From positions 1-35,363 of the forward strand of contig JAKSKY010000017.1 of the NCBI GenBank assembly GCA_024401515.1: 35,363 nt of DNA, written 5' to 3'. The notes below the pieces were generated by a model. The model worked only from the letters and a program-made list of their open reading frames with translations. It did no database searches and was not told the DNA's origin. Position numbers and translations under genes: made by a program. Source of the stretch: Paludibacteraceae bacterium. GTDB taxonomy: Bacteria > Bacteroidota > Bacteroidia > Bacteroidales > Paludibacteraceae. Shown piece by piece: positions 1 to 7,649 of the stretch (positions are counted from its first letter, which is position 1; the number at the start of each line of letters is the position of its first letter).

Positions 1-65
1 TCGCTGTTGTGGGTGCGGTTGCCATTGTGGTGGGTATGGTGATGGCGGAGTATCGGTCAAGGTAG
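1..65 (+). CDS. C-terminal end of an integral membrane protein (partial)
   Basis: The frame starting at base 3 is open to a TAG at 63-65. It encodes about 20 residues, AVVGAVAIVVGMVMAEYRSR: a hydrophobic helix ending in a short charged tail, as at the C-terminus of a polytopic membrane protein or transporter. A terminator-like hairpin follows at 125-170, which supports a plus-strand gene ending here. The rest lies outside the window, so the family cannot be told. Confidence 0.4.
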   Translation, partial: AVVGAVAIVVGMVMAEYRSR

Positions 66-116
66 AATCTAGAGGGGAGTTGAAAAGGTATCAACCCATA
101 ATCAAGGTATTGTTCG

Positions 117-170
117 AAAAAAATGGATTTACCTCGCATGAAGCAAGGCAAATCCCGTAATGATTTTTTT
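117..170. terminator. Bidirectional rho-independent terminator
   Basis: A 10-bp stem with one mismatch pairs 125-134 (GGATTTACCT) with 146-155 (AGGCAAATCC). On the plus strand a run of seven T follows at 164-170. On the minus strand the run of A at 117-123 becomes a U tract. It can serve both the plus-strand gene ending at 65 and the minus-strand gene ending at 176. Confidence 0.6.
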
Positions 171-175
171 ACTGT

Positions 176-697
176 CTAATAATTCATTCCAGCTGATCCA
201 AAGAGGGCGGCAATGAAACCGGCGCCTGTGATAAAGAAGGAAATCATCATGATAACAAGTCCTAACATTGCTAAAACTGCGACGAATCTCCAATATCCGT
301 TCATAGACTTCATGGCAAGTTCCATCTGTTTTGAATCGTTATTCTTCAAACCAAGCTTTGCTTGAGAGCTGAATTTAAGCAAGCGGCGAATTGGAATCAA
401 CGTGATCAAGGTAATCACTACCAATAAGCATGTTATGCCCATTGTGATGGCATTAATTTCACCTGACTTTAGGATGCTAAATAGAGGGAATCCAACGCCA
501 AGGATCAAACTGATTAATCCGAATATAGCCAAGAACCTTGTCCATGAACACATCTCTCTCACCTGTTTTCTGGCTTCTCTTGTGTATATCAATTCTAAGG
601 CCAAATTACCTTGTGGCGCTTGTGGTGGAACAGCTGCTCCTTGGTTAACATTGTTTTGATTCTCTACGGAAACATTTAGGTTGTTTAAATCTGACAT
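176..697 (-). CDS. Small polytopic membrane protein (DUF5362-like)
   Basis: The protein has 173 residues. The N-terminus (about 1-35) is polar and rich in Asn, Gln and Pro, with no signal peptide. Hydrophobic segments lie at roughly 53-77, 82-102 and 137-166. A basic stretch (IPIRRLLKF) follows the second segment and a Lys-rich loop follows that, suggesting a cytoplasmic loop. The size and layout fit small Bacteroidetes membrane proteins of the DUF5362 kind, but I name that family from memory and cannot confirm it. A candidate -7 box lies 31 bases upstream of the start. The gene stands alone, with terminators on both sides. No function can be assigned. Confidence 0.75.
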   Translation of the reverse strand: MSDLNNLNVSVENQNNVNQGAAVPPQAPQGNLALELIYTREARKQVREMCSWTRFLAIFGLISLILGVGFPLFSILKSGEINAITMGITCLLVVITLITLIPIRRLLKFSSQAKLGLKNNDSKQMELAMKSMNGYWRFVAVLAMLGLVIMMISFFITGAGFIAALFGSAGMNY

Positions 698-727
698 AAT
701 TTTAAGTTTTAATGATTAATGTTGAAT

Positions 728-735
728 CAAAATTA
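728..735 (-). promoter_or_regulatory. Candidate Bacteroidetes -7 box
   Basis: On the minus strand the sequence reads TAATTTTG, matching TAnnTTTG, 31 bases upstream of the start of the 173-residue membrane protein. No clear -33 TTTG was found, so support is moderate. Confidence 0.4.
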
Positions 736-837
736 GTATCTATTTCTCAATTAGGCAATATCGATGGTTCCATACTCGTCTAAACTTGCGGATTTATGGA
801 CGAATGGCCGAAATTTGTGTACAATCACTTAATCCAT

Positions 838-867
838 AAAAAAAGGGTTGCCATTAGACAACCCTTT
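838..867 (-). terminator. Rho-independent terminator after the pyrE transcript
   Basis: A perfect 9-bp stem pairs AAAGGGTTG (842-850) with CAACCCTTT (859-867) around an 8-base loop. In minus-strand direction it is followed by a U tract from the A run at 838-844. It lies 29 bases past the stop of the SRPBCC gene and closes the lipoprotein-PfkB-pyrE-SRPBCC unit. Confidence 0.85.
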
Positions 868-895
868 CTATCCGTAATTTCACGTAATTTTATGA

Positions 896-1318
896 TTACA
901 TTTCTCCGTATGGTAACATAGCCAACATTTCAGCCGCTTTGTCCAATGCTTGCTTCAAAGGCTTCTCCACCATCATTTTAATCATCATGTTGATATCCGC
1001 TTTGACAGTCAATTTCATACGGGTGTCATTCTCTGAGACCGATTTCAATTGAATCCAAAGGTTAAAGCTGATTGGAGATTGGTCTGAACCGAATTTAATC
1101 GTTTTGTTGGGCTCTCTTTCAATGATTTTGATGCTAACAGGACCAATGGGTGCTCCCGCGATCTCAAAAGTGCAGGTGTCCCTGTCGAAGGTCATGCTCT
1201 TCACCTTGTCTTGGGGGAGTCTGTCTTTGACACGCTCCAAGTTGTTGAGGTCGGAAAGGATACTGAAAATCTTCTCGTCGCTGAAAGAGGACTTGGTGAT
1301 AATGCTTTCTACTGTCAT
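896..1318 (-). CDS. SRPBCC (START-like) family protein
   Basis: A 140-residue protein with the alternating strand pattern of the SRPBCC/polyketide-cyclase-like helix-grip fold. It has an N-terminal strand and helix (KIFSILSDLNNLERVKDRLP), central strands around FEIAGAPIGPVSIKIIEREP, and a long C-terminal helix (about 115-135) that would close a hydrophobic cavity. I chose the ATG at 1318, which gives MTVESII and an 11-base gap after pyrE. A longer frame reaches 1342 but starts with TTG and overlaps the end of pyrE. I recall similar proteins beside pyrE in Bacteroides. The ligand is unknown and no catalytic residue is evident. It is the last gene before the terminator at 838-867. Confidence 0.85.
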   Translation of the reverse strand: MTVESIITKSSFSDEKIFSILSDLNNLERVKDRLPQDKVKSMTFDRDTCTFEIAGAPIGPVSIKIIEREPNKTIKFGSDQSPISFNLWIQLKSVSENDTRMKLTVKADINMMIKMMVEKPLKQALDKAAEMLAMLPYGEM

Positions 1319-1329
1319 ATCGCTATGGT

Positions 1330-1962
1330 TTATTTGCCCCAAGTGTCTGGGCTCTTACGCCACTCCTTCAATGTCGCCAACTCGCTCTCTCCGATGACCT
1401 TCTTCTCCAAAAGGTGTTGAAGAACTGCCTCATAGTTTGAAAGGGTAGTCAATTCCACCTTAGCTGCGGCGAATTGTTCAGTTGCCAAAGGGAAACCATA
1501 TGTAAAGATAGCGACCATACCCATCACCTCAGCACCAGCCTCGCGGAGTGCGTTCACAGCCTTCAAGCTGCTACCGCCGGTGGAGATCAAATCCTCTACA
1601 ACCACAACCTTTTGTCCGGCCTTCAATTCACCTTCGATCAAGTTACCCATTCCGTGGTCTTTTGCAGCGGAACGAACATATACGAATGGCTTGCCAAGCA
1701 AATCAGCTACAAGCGCACCTTGTGCGATGGCGCCTGTCGCAACACCTGCCACAACATCCGCATCGTTGTATTTCTCACGAACGATATTTGCCAACTCCTC
1801 CTTGATGAGGGTACGAATCTCTGGGTATGCCAATGTCTTGCGGTTATCGCAGTAGATTGGAGACTTCCATCCGGATGCCCAAGTGAATGGGTTAGATGGT
1901 TGAAGTTTTACAGCCTTGATGCCGAGCAACTTTTCGGCTACTAGATTTTGAACATTGCTCAT
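1330..1962 (-). CDS. pyrE: Orotate phosphoribosyltransferase
   Basis: It transfers the phosphoribosyl group of PRPP to orotate, giving OMP, the fifth step of de novo pyrimidine synthesis in the cytoplasm. The PRPP-binding signature VVVVEDLISTGGSS lies at residues 119-132. The catalytic-loop region follows RSAAKDHGMGN at about 98-107. GVATGAIAQGA (73-83) matches the phosphate-binding loop region. The length of 210 residues is normal for the family. It follows the PfkB kinase by 33 bases and precedes the SRPBCC gene by 11, so co-transcription is likely. I see no attenuator-like leader in the short gap upstream. Confidence 0.97.
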   Translation of the reverse strand: MSNVQNLVAEKLLGIKAVKLQPSNPFTWASGWKSPIYCDNRKTLAYPEIRTLIKEELANIVREKYNDADVVAGVATGAIAQGALVADLLGKPFVYVRSAAKDHGMGNLIEGELKAGQKVVVVEDLISTGGSSLKAVNALREAGAEVMGMVAIFTYGFPLATEQFAAAKVELTTLSNYEAVLQHLLEKKVIGESELATLKEWRKSPDTWGK

Positions 1963-1995
1963 AATCGTATTTTTTTAGTTTTATTATTGTCTAAT

Positions 1996-2925
1996 TTACT
2001 TCTTCAAATATGCTTGGGCGAACTCCGGTGTAATGTAGTTGTCCACTGTGGTGCAGACAAAGGATGAGAAATCGATCGCGCAACGGGCGATGCTATTCCA
2101 TCTCTCTTCTGAGATTCCCGCCTTGAGTTCATCTAAAGTGACGTTCTCTTTGATAAGACCGTAAATCACACCCGCATTGAAGTTGTCTCCCGCACCTACG
2201 GTGCTGACTGGGGTGATGACGTTGCCTTGGTATTGTTTGCTGAAATTGTTGCCGAATACATGGGCACCCTTCGCTCCTTCCGTATAGATGAAGTTCTTTG
2301 AGTAGAAGCTGATGTGGTCGTGATAGATCTGTTCGGCGCCTTCTTCTCCGTAGATGTTCAAGAAATCCTCGTCGGAACCCTTGATGATATCCGCGTATTC
2401 GAAGTTGTCCAAAATGGTTGGCATCAAGTGACGCACATCGTTGATATGTGATTTGCGGAAGTTTACGTCGTAGTAGATGATCGCCTTCTTCTCTTGCGCA
2501 TAATCTAATAGATCGACTAATTTGTCGTGGAGCACTGGGTTCAATGCGTAATAAGATCCGATCACCAAGATGTCGTCCGCATTGATTTCAGGCATGATGT
2601 AATCCAATCTGTCGGATGGATAATCTTTGTAGAAGAGATAGTCCGCATTTTGCTTGTCATCCAAAAAGGCTAGCGCCAAAGGTGTTTTCCCCTTGTCGAA
2701 TGAGTAGATATAATCGGTTTTTACTTGGTTGGCATCAAGGAAGTCCTTGATGATCATACCGATTTTGTCATTCCCGATTTCGCTGATGAAAGCGGGTTCC
2801 AAGCCTAATCTTCCGAGGGATATAAGCGCATTGTAGACCGATCCGCCTGGCTTTGCGCCGATGGGTTGGTTATCTTTAAAAAGAATGTCGAAGACGGTTT
2901 CTCCGATGCCTATTATTCTTCTCAT
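1996..2925 (-). CDS. PfkB-family carbohydrate kinase (fructokinase-like)
   Basis: An ATP-dependent sugar or nucleoside kinase of the ribokinase/PfkB fold, 309 residues, cytoplasmic. The N-terminal signature is at about 24-41 (AKPGGSVYNALISLGRLG). The C-terminal signature VSTVGAGDNFNAG lies at about 241-253 and carries the catalytic base Asp in GAGD. The N-terminal GIGETVFDI is also typical. The substrate cannot be read from sequence; fructose is a common guess for Bacteroidetes members of this type. The gene starts 5 bases after the surface lipoprotein and is followed by pyrE, so it sits mid-operon. The sequence ATTAGACAATAA directly follows its stop codon and recurs elsewhere in the window. 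Confidence 0.93.
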   Translation of the reverse strand: MRRIIGIGETVFDILFKDNQPIGAKPGGSVYNALISLGRLGLEPAFISEIGNDKIGMIIKDFLDANQVKTDYIYSFDKGKTPLALAFLDDKQNADYLFYKDYPSDRLDYIMPEINADDILVIGSYYALNPVLHDKLVDLLDYAQEKKAIIYYDVNFRKSHINDVRHLMPTILDNFEYADIIKGSDEDFLNIYGEEGAEQIYHDHISFYSKNFIYTEGAKGAHVFGNNFSKQYQGNVITPVSTVGAGDNFNAGVIYGLIKENVTLDELKAGISEERWNSIARCAIDFSSFVCTTVDNYITPEFAQAYLKK

Positions 2926-2930
2926 TGTTC

Positions 2931-4229
2931 TTAGTTTTGATAGTTCAAATCGTCAGCGGTCAATTTGTTGAGAACGCCTTTCCAAATGATATTGGATACG
3001 CCAGTTGTGGTGTTTCCACCCACAAATACGATTTCTCCCTCTTGAGAAAGGACGAATACACCTGGTTGTGAGAGGGTCGCGTTTTCTCCATTCAAATCTT
3101 TGTGCCAATCATGGCTCCATGAAGCGCCGCAGTTTTGTGAAGAGTAGCATAAAGTGGAATGTGTTCCATCCGCTAGTTCTCCACCAACGATTCCTAACAT
3201 ATTCTCATATTGGAACAAGATAGGGTTCGTTAAGGCAGGAATCGTTCCATCCGCTTGTTGAAGGACACGTGCGTTACCTTTACTGTCAATACTCCATACA
3301 GTACCGTTGCCATTTTGGGTCGCATAGATATAACCTAGTGAGGTATAACCGGATGTTGAGGTGAAGGAGATTAAGTTTTCGGTTGGGAAGTCGCTAGGAA
3401 GAAGACTCTTCTTTTGGAAATCTCCTGCCGCTTTGGTATAAAGTGCGAATCCTTCTCCCTCTTGGCTGATGGCCCAAATCTTATCACCGATCGTAAATAG
3501 AATCTTTTCGATTTTCACAGTTGATGTGAATGGTGAGAAGGTTAGGGTGTTTAGATCCGCGGCATAAACCTCTCCGGTTGTGTTTTGAACGTAGATGGAA
3601 TCTCCTAGAATAGCGGAAGATCCCCAATTCGCATTGACTATGTTGAGGCTTGTCTCAGTCCATTGTTTCAAGTCGGAGGAGCTCATAAGATGGCTAGCAC
3701 CCGCTTCGTCAGCGAAGAACCATAGTTTCTTTTTGTTGAAGGTGCAAGATTGTTGGGATACGACTTTGTTATTGTTGTCGATTGTACCCATCTTATGCCA
3801 AGTGAGGGCTGCGACGTCATAATTGTGCACCCTTACTTCAATGGTATATTTCTTTTGGTTTGATCCATCCTCTGATGTGCAGAGAATCTCAACCGGTTGG
3901 TTGAAGTTGATAGGGGATCCATTTTTGAATAACACCCATTGGTCTCCTCGTTTCACTTGCACGGTAGGAGTGGATGTATATCCGTAAAATCTCGTGATGG
4001 CGTTTGTGAGGTCTGTGCCCACGTTCAACGAGTCATAATTGTAAATGATTTGGTCTAAATCGTTAACGACAAAATCAGATGTGATGTTATTGATTCGCAT
4101 ACTTCTGATGCGAGGGTCATCCAAATTTTTGTAAGCCAAGGTGGTGTCCTCTTCATCTCCACAAGATGCGAAAAGCGTAGTCATCGCAATCATGGAATAT
4201 AGCACCGATTTGAATACTTGATGTTTCAT
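2931..4229 (-). CDS. Surface lipoprotein, DUF6242-like, with predicted beta-propeller
   Basis: A 432-residue protein with a lipoprotein signal peptide ending in LFASC (Cys at residue 23). GDEED follows, the acidic context that sends Bacteroidetes lipoproteins to the cell surface. Residues about 40-140 look like an Ig-like domain (SEDGSNQKKYTIEVRVHNY at its end). The remainder is strand-rich with repeated Trp/Ser/Asp segments, such as KLWFFADEAGASHLMSSSD and a later SSQNCGASW motif resembling a BNR/sialidase Asp-box, so a beta-propeller is likely. The DUF6242 assignment is from memory. The ATG at 4229 is chosen because the longer frame starts with TTG and overlaps the -7 box at 4248-4255. The PfkB gene follows after 5 bases. 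Confidence 0.85.
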   Translation of the reverse strand: MKHQVFKSVLYSMIAMTTLFASCGDEEDTTLAYKNLDDPRIRSMRINNITSDFVVNDLDQIIYNYDSLNVGTDLTNAITRFYGYTSTPTVQVKRGDQWVLFKNGSPINFNQPVEILCTSEDGSNQKKYTIEVRVHNYDVAALTWHKMGTIDNNNKVVSQQSCTFNKKKLWFFADEAGASHLMSSSDLKQWTETSLNIVNANWGSSAILGDSIYVQNTTGEVYAADLNTLTFSPFTSTVKIEKILFTIGDKIWAISQEGEGFALYTKAAGDFQKKSLLPSDFPTENLISFTSTSGYTSLGYIYATQNGNGTVWSIDSKGNARVLQQADGTIPALTNPILFQYENMLGIVGGELADGTHSTLCYSSQNCGASWSHDWHKDLNGENATLSQPGVFVLSQEGEIVFVGGNTTTGVSNIIWKGVLNKLTADDLNYQN

Positions 4230-4247
4230 GTAATATTCTTTTGAATG

Positions 4248-4255
4248 CAAATTTA
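4248..4255 (-). promoter_or_regulatory. -7 box of the lipoprotein-PfkB-pyrE unit
   Basis: Minus-strand TAAATTTG fits TAnnTTTG and lies 18 bases upstream of the chosen ATG at 4229, implying a very short leader. A T-rich stretch stands in place of a clear -33 box. The site separates this unit from the upstream VTT-domain gene. Confidence 0.55.
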
Positions 4256-4274
4256 AAAAAATTCTATGAAAAAA

Positions 4275-4721
4275 TCATCCTAAGACGTAATTGTGCGCAG
4301 CCATCCAACCATAGTATCTTAATGATTTTCCTAGCAACATAAAGAGGAAAACCAACCATGGATTACTTCTTAGGTAACCCAAGGAAACCACTATGATGCT
4401 ACCGATGATCGGCACAAATCCGAAAAAGGCGAAAATGGCTCCTTTGTGCCGTAATTTCTCACTCCATTGCAGGACTTTCTCCTCTTTGACGTTGAATTTC
4501 CTTTCCAGTAAATCCATCTTTCCCAGACGTCCTAACCAATAGCAGGTCATTCCTCCTAATACATTTCCTATGGTTGCGGCGATAAGGCACTGGAGTGGAT
4601 CGGCGCCTGAGACCAAAAGGCCTGAGAAAACCACCTCAGAACAGAAGGGGAGGATGGATCCCGCTAGGAATGCCACTAAAAACAGACCCCAATAACCATA
4701 GTTGATAAGGAAATCAGTCAT
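4275..4721 (-). CDS. VTT/YqaA-type (DedA-like) membrane protein
   Basis: A 148-residue inner-membrane protein with about four hydrophobic segments. It has the VTT (SNARE-associated) pattern: an N-terminal re-entrant segment (GSILPFCSEVVFSGLL), a Gly-rich second segment (ATIGNVLGGMTCYWLGRLG), and a loop with basic residues before FFGFVPIIGSIIVVSLGYLR, the FGR/P-I-like motif region. Its shortness fits the YqaA branch rather than full-length DedA. Members of the superfamily act in lipid scrambling and membrane homeostasis; the activity here is inferred only. It starts 3 bases after the upstream gene, so it is co-transcribed with it. Confidence 0.88.
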   Translation of the reverse strand: MTDFLINYGYWGLFLVAFLAGSILPFCSEVVFSGLLVSGADPLQCLIAATIGNVLGGMTCYWLGRLGKMDLLERKFNVKEEKVLQWSEKLRHKGAIFAFFGFVPIIGSIIVVSLGYLRSNPWLVFLFMLLGKSLRYYGWMAAHNYVLG

Positions 4722-4724
4722 CTT

Positions 4725-5735
4725 CTATATAAGATTCGGTTGAATGAAGAATAGGAGTGAACTTACCGCAAAGATAGCCATCAAAATTTTAGATAATAGT
4801 GACCATTCCAACGAGAAATATTGTCCTATGATATACCCACAGAAGAATAGGCAAGTGGGAAAGATGAGCGGCGCGTTGCTTGGATTCATCAACATGATGA
4901 CGATTGTCGCGAAGAAACAGGCGATTAGGAATACAACCTCTTCTCTGCTTCGTACGTTTTGGCTGGAACGGATGCGGAGGAAGTGGGAGAATGAGATGAG
5001 GAATAATGTGGCGATAATGCCGATGTATATGAGCTTCTCATAACCATCCCCATCCAGTAATGTTCCATCGTAATTGAACCATTGGCTCCAATAATTTGTC
5101 CAAGCGTCGATGTCACCTAGTGCGAAAACGATAAGAATACAATAAAAGTAGGGTAGTGCTATGCCGGTGAGAAACGCGAAGAACAATCGGATGTTCAAGT
5201 TGTGGCATCGATATAGAAGGATTAGGAATGGAATCGTCAAAACAATGGTTTGGGTGGCGAATAGGGTGACGATGGATAGAACCAATCCCACGTCAAACGC
5301 TCTTTTGATGTATTTCTCAGGATTTCCCTCTACCAACTTAAATGAACTATTCACATAGAGCACGACGCACAATGTGATGATCCATGCGGTAGTAAATCCA
5401 TGCGGACGCATGAGCAGTGATGTGGAAATTGAGAAAATTAGTGCCGGCAGCACTGTCCTGACATTGATGAAAGCGAATGAATCGTTCAAGCTGATCATGC
5501 AATAGGCTGTGATGACCAGGCAGATAAGGGCGCCGATACGACATGCCAAACCATCGAATGGAACATATCCATTCAATAAATGGGCGAGTGGAGAATCGCC
5601 AAAAATGATGGATTCTCCACTCGCTGTATTACCTGAAAGGAAAATATCATACCACAATACAAGTGTGACAATGAGGGAGATTAAAATGGTTGATACTCCT
5701 GGTAGGATCGTGTCTTTGTATTGTAAGTATTGCAT
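4725..5735 (-). CDS. Polytopic membrane protein (DUF6427-like)
   Basis: A 336-residue protein with about nine hydrophobic segments spread over its whole length, starting with LPGVSTILISLIVTLVLWYD and ending with ILMAIFAVSSLLFFIQPNLI. There is no large soluble domain. The first loop (SGESIIFGDSPLAHLLNGY) resembles the periplasmic loop of multispanning glycosyltransferase-like proteins, but I see no catalytic motif. It may belong to DUF6427, a Bacteroidetes membrane family; that is from memory. It is packed 6 bases after purD and 3 bases before the VTT-domain gene. Confidence 0.8.
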   Translation of the reverse strand: MQYLQYKDTILPGVSTILISLIVTLVLWYDIFLSGNTASGESIIFGDSPLAHLLNGYVPFDGLACRIGALICLVITAYCMISLNDSFAFINVRTVLPALIFSISTSLLMRPHGFTTAWIITLCVVLYVNSSFKLVEGNPEKYIKRAFDVGLVLSIVTLFATQTIVLTIPFLILLYRCHNLNIRLFFAFLTGIALPYFYCILIVFALGDIDAWTNYWSQWFNYDGTLLDGDGYEKLIYIGIIATLFLISFSHFLRIRSSQNVRSREEVVFLIACFFATIVIMLMNPSNAPLIFPTCLFFCGYIIGQYFSLEWSLLSKILMAIFAVSSLLFFIQPNLI

Positions 5736-5741
5736 TCCTTG

Positions 5742-7016
5742 TTACTTTAAATCTTTTCCGATATCTGAACGGAAGTACTTCTTGTCGAAAGAAATCTTTT
5801 GAGCGTTCTTGAAAGAGACTGCCAAAGCATCCTCTTTGGTCTTGCCATAAGAGCTGATGGACATGACACGGCCACCGCTTGTAAGCAATTGACCATCCTT
5901 CATGGTTGTTCCGGCATGGAAAACGATACTATCCTTCACATCGTCAAGGCCTGTGATGACCTTGCCCTTTTCGTATGCTTCAGGGTATCCGCCTGATACA
6001 AGCATTACGGTTACAGCCGCACGCTCGTCCTCCTCCAAAGTCTTGGATGCTAGATTGCCTGCCGCTACACCTTCGAAAAGATCAACGAGGTCAGACTTGA
6101 TACGAAGCATCACCGCCTCTGTCTCCGGGTCTCCCATACGGACATTGTACTCAATGACCATCGGTTCGTTCTTCACATTGATCAAACCTAGGAAGATGAA
6201 TCCTTTGTAGGTGATATTTTCCTTCTTCAAACCTTCGATGGTAGGGATGACGATTCTCTTCTCCACCTTCTCCATGAAGACTTTATCTGCGAAAGGAACT
6301 GGTGAAACAGCACCCATACCACCTGTGTTGAGGCCTGTGTCGCCCTCTCCGATTCTCTTATAATCCTTAGCGACTGGAAGAATCTTGTATCCACCGTTGC
6401 CGTCTGACAAAACGAATACGGAGCATTCGATTCCAGCAAGGAACTCCTCGATGACTACAGTTGAGCTGGCCTCACCGAACTTACCGTCCAACATATTGCG
6501 CAACTCTTGTTTAGCCTCCGCCAAATCAGGGATGATCAATACTCCCTTACCAGCAGCCAAACCGTCTGCCTTCAAAACGTATGGCGCTTCCAATTCCTCA
6601 AGGAATTTGCATCCCTCTTCCAAGGTCTTGGAGGTGAAACTCTTGTAACGTGCGGTTGGAATGTTGTGGCGCATCATGAATGCCTTGGCGAAGTCTTTGC
6701 TTCCCTCCAATTGGGCACCCTCCTTAGAAGGACCAATCACAGGAATCTGCTTCAACGCTGGATCATTAACGAAGAAATCGTAAACACCCTTTACCAACGG
6801 ATCCTCTGGACCAACTACCACCATGTTCACGTTGTTGTCCAACACGAATTGCTTGAGGGCAGGGAAATCTGTTGCTGAAATGTTTACATTCTCACCTACT
6901 GTGAGTGTTCCACCGTTACCTGGCGCAATGAAAAGTTTCTCCACTTTCTTGCTTTGGGCGATCTTCCACGCTAATGCGTGTTCTCTACCGCCTGATCCTA
7001 ACAATAGTATATTCAT
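5742..7016 (-). CDS. purD: Phosphoribosylamine--glycine ligase (GAR synthetase)
   Basis: It joins glycine to 5-phosphoribosylamine using ATP, the second step of purine synthesis. The 424 residues show the whole family architecture: the N-terminal domain starting [17 protein letters not shown], the ATP-grasp domain ([16 protein letters not shown], then [19 protein letters not shown]), and the signature [11 protein letters not shown] in the second half. The C-terminal domain includes [15 protein letters not shown]. Its ATG overlaps the stop of the polysaccharide deacetylase gene (ATGA), which points to translational coupling. Purine regulation is not evident, because the gene sits inside an operon of envelope genes. 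Confidence 0.97.
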   Translation of the reverse strand: MNILLLGSGGREHALAWKIAQSKKVEKLFIAPGNGGTLTVGENVNISATDFPALKQFVLDNNVNMVVVGPEDPLVKGVYDFFVNDPALKQIPVIGPSKEGAQLEGSKDFAKAFMMRHNIPTARYKSFTSKTLEEGCKFLEELEAPYVLKADGLAAGKGVLIIPDLAEAKQELRNMLDGKFGEASSTVVIEEFLAGIECSVFVLSDGNGGYKILPVAKDYKRIGEGDTGLNTGGMGAVSPVPFADKVFMEKVEKRIVIPTIEGLKKENITYKGFIFLGLINVKNEPMVIEYNVRMGDPETEAVMLRIKSDLVDLFEGVAAGNLASKTLEEDERAAVTVMLVSGGYPEAYEKGKVITGLDDVKDSIVFHAGTTMKDGQLLTSGGRVMSISSYGKTKEDALAVSFKNAQKISFDKKYFRSDIGKDLK

Positions 7017-7648
7017 ATTCCGTCTTTTAAGTTTTCTTCGGTTAATTGTTCGAATTTATATCCATTCTCCTTTAGCCAATCAATGGCTTTGGGAAGTGCG
7101 TATCGGATGTTCTTTTCCGCTTTGAGAGAATCGTGGAAAACGATGATTGATCCATTTCTCGTGTATTTTTTTACGATTTCCATCACCTCTTCCCCTGTCA
7201 GTTTTTGGTTGTAATCCCTCGTGACAACATCCCAAAAAACGATTTTGAATTTTCGGCGGAGTGTGACAAACTGCAAATATCTGAGTATGCCGTGGGGCGG
7301 TCTGAACAATTTGCTGTGTATCAAGTCATCCGCTTGTTGAACGTTTTTAATGTAATTCCTAGACCATGAGTAAAGACCTTGCAGGTGGTTGAATGTGTGG
7401 TTACCCACCAGGTGTCCTTCGTCAAGAACTTGTTGGAATACATCGGGATGCTTCCTGACATTGTCGCCTACACAGAAGAAAGTGGCTTTGATACCCTTCT
7501 CTCTTAGTAGGTCTAAAACGAAAGGAGTTACCTCTGGAATCGGTCCGTCATCGAATGTCAGATAGACGGTCTTTTCTTTACGAGGTATTCGCCATATTGT
7601 GCCAGGAAATAATTTCCTGTACACAATCGGCAATTGTTCGATTAGCAT
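7013..7648 (-). CDS. Polysaccharide deacetylase (NodB/CE4 family)
   Basis: A 211-residue NodB-homology protein that hydrolyses N- or O-acetyl groups on polysaccharide or peptidoglycan. All five CE4 motifs are visible: TFDDGP with D33 and D34; the metal-binding HTFNH with H84 and H88; RPPHG at 116-120; FWD at 138-140; and VFHDS with the catalytic His at 172. No signal peptide or clear anchor is present, so export is uncertain. The gene is separated by one base from the DUF2723 gene upstream and overlaps purD by 4 bases. Confidence 0.93.
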   Translation of the reverse strand: MLIEQLPIVYRKLFPGTIWRIPRKEKTVYLTFDDGPIPEVTPFVLDLLREKGIKATFFCVGDNVRKHPDVFQQVLDEGHLVGNHTFNHLQGLYSWSRNYIKNVQQADDLIHSKLFRPPHGILRYLQFVTLRRKFKIVFWDVVTRDYNQKLTGEEVMEIVKKYTRNGSIIVFHDSLKAEKNIRYALPKAIDWLKENGYKFEQLTEENLKDGI

Positions 7649-7649
7649 T

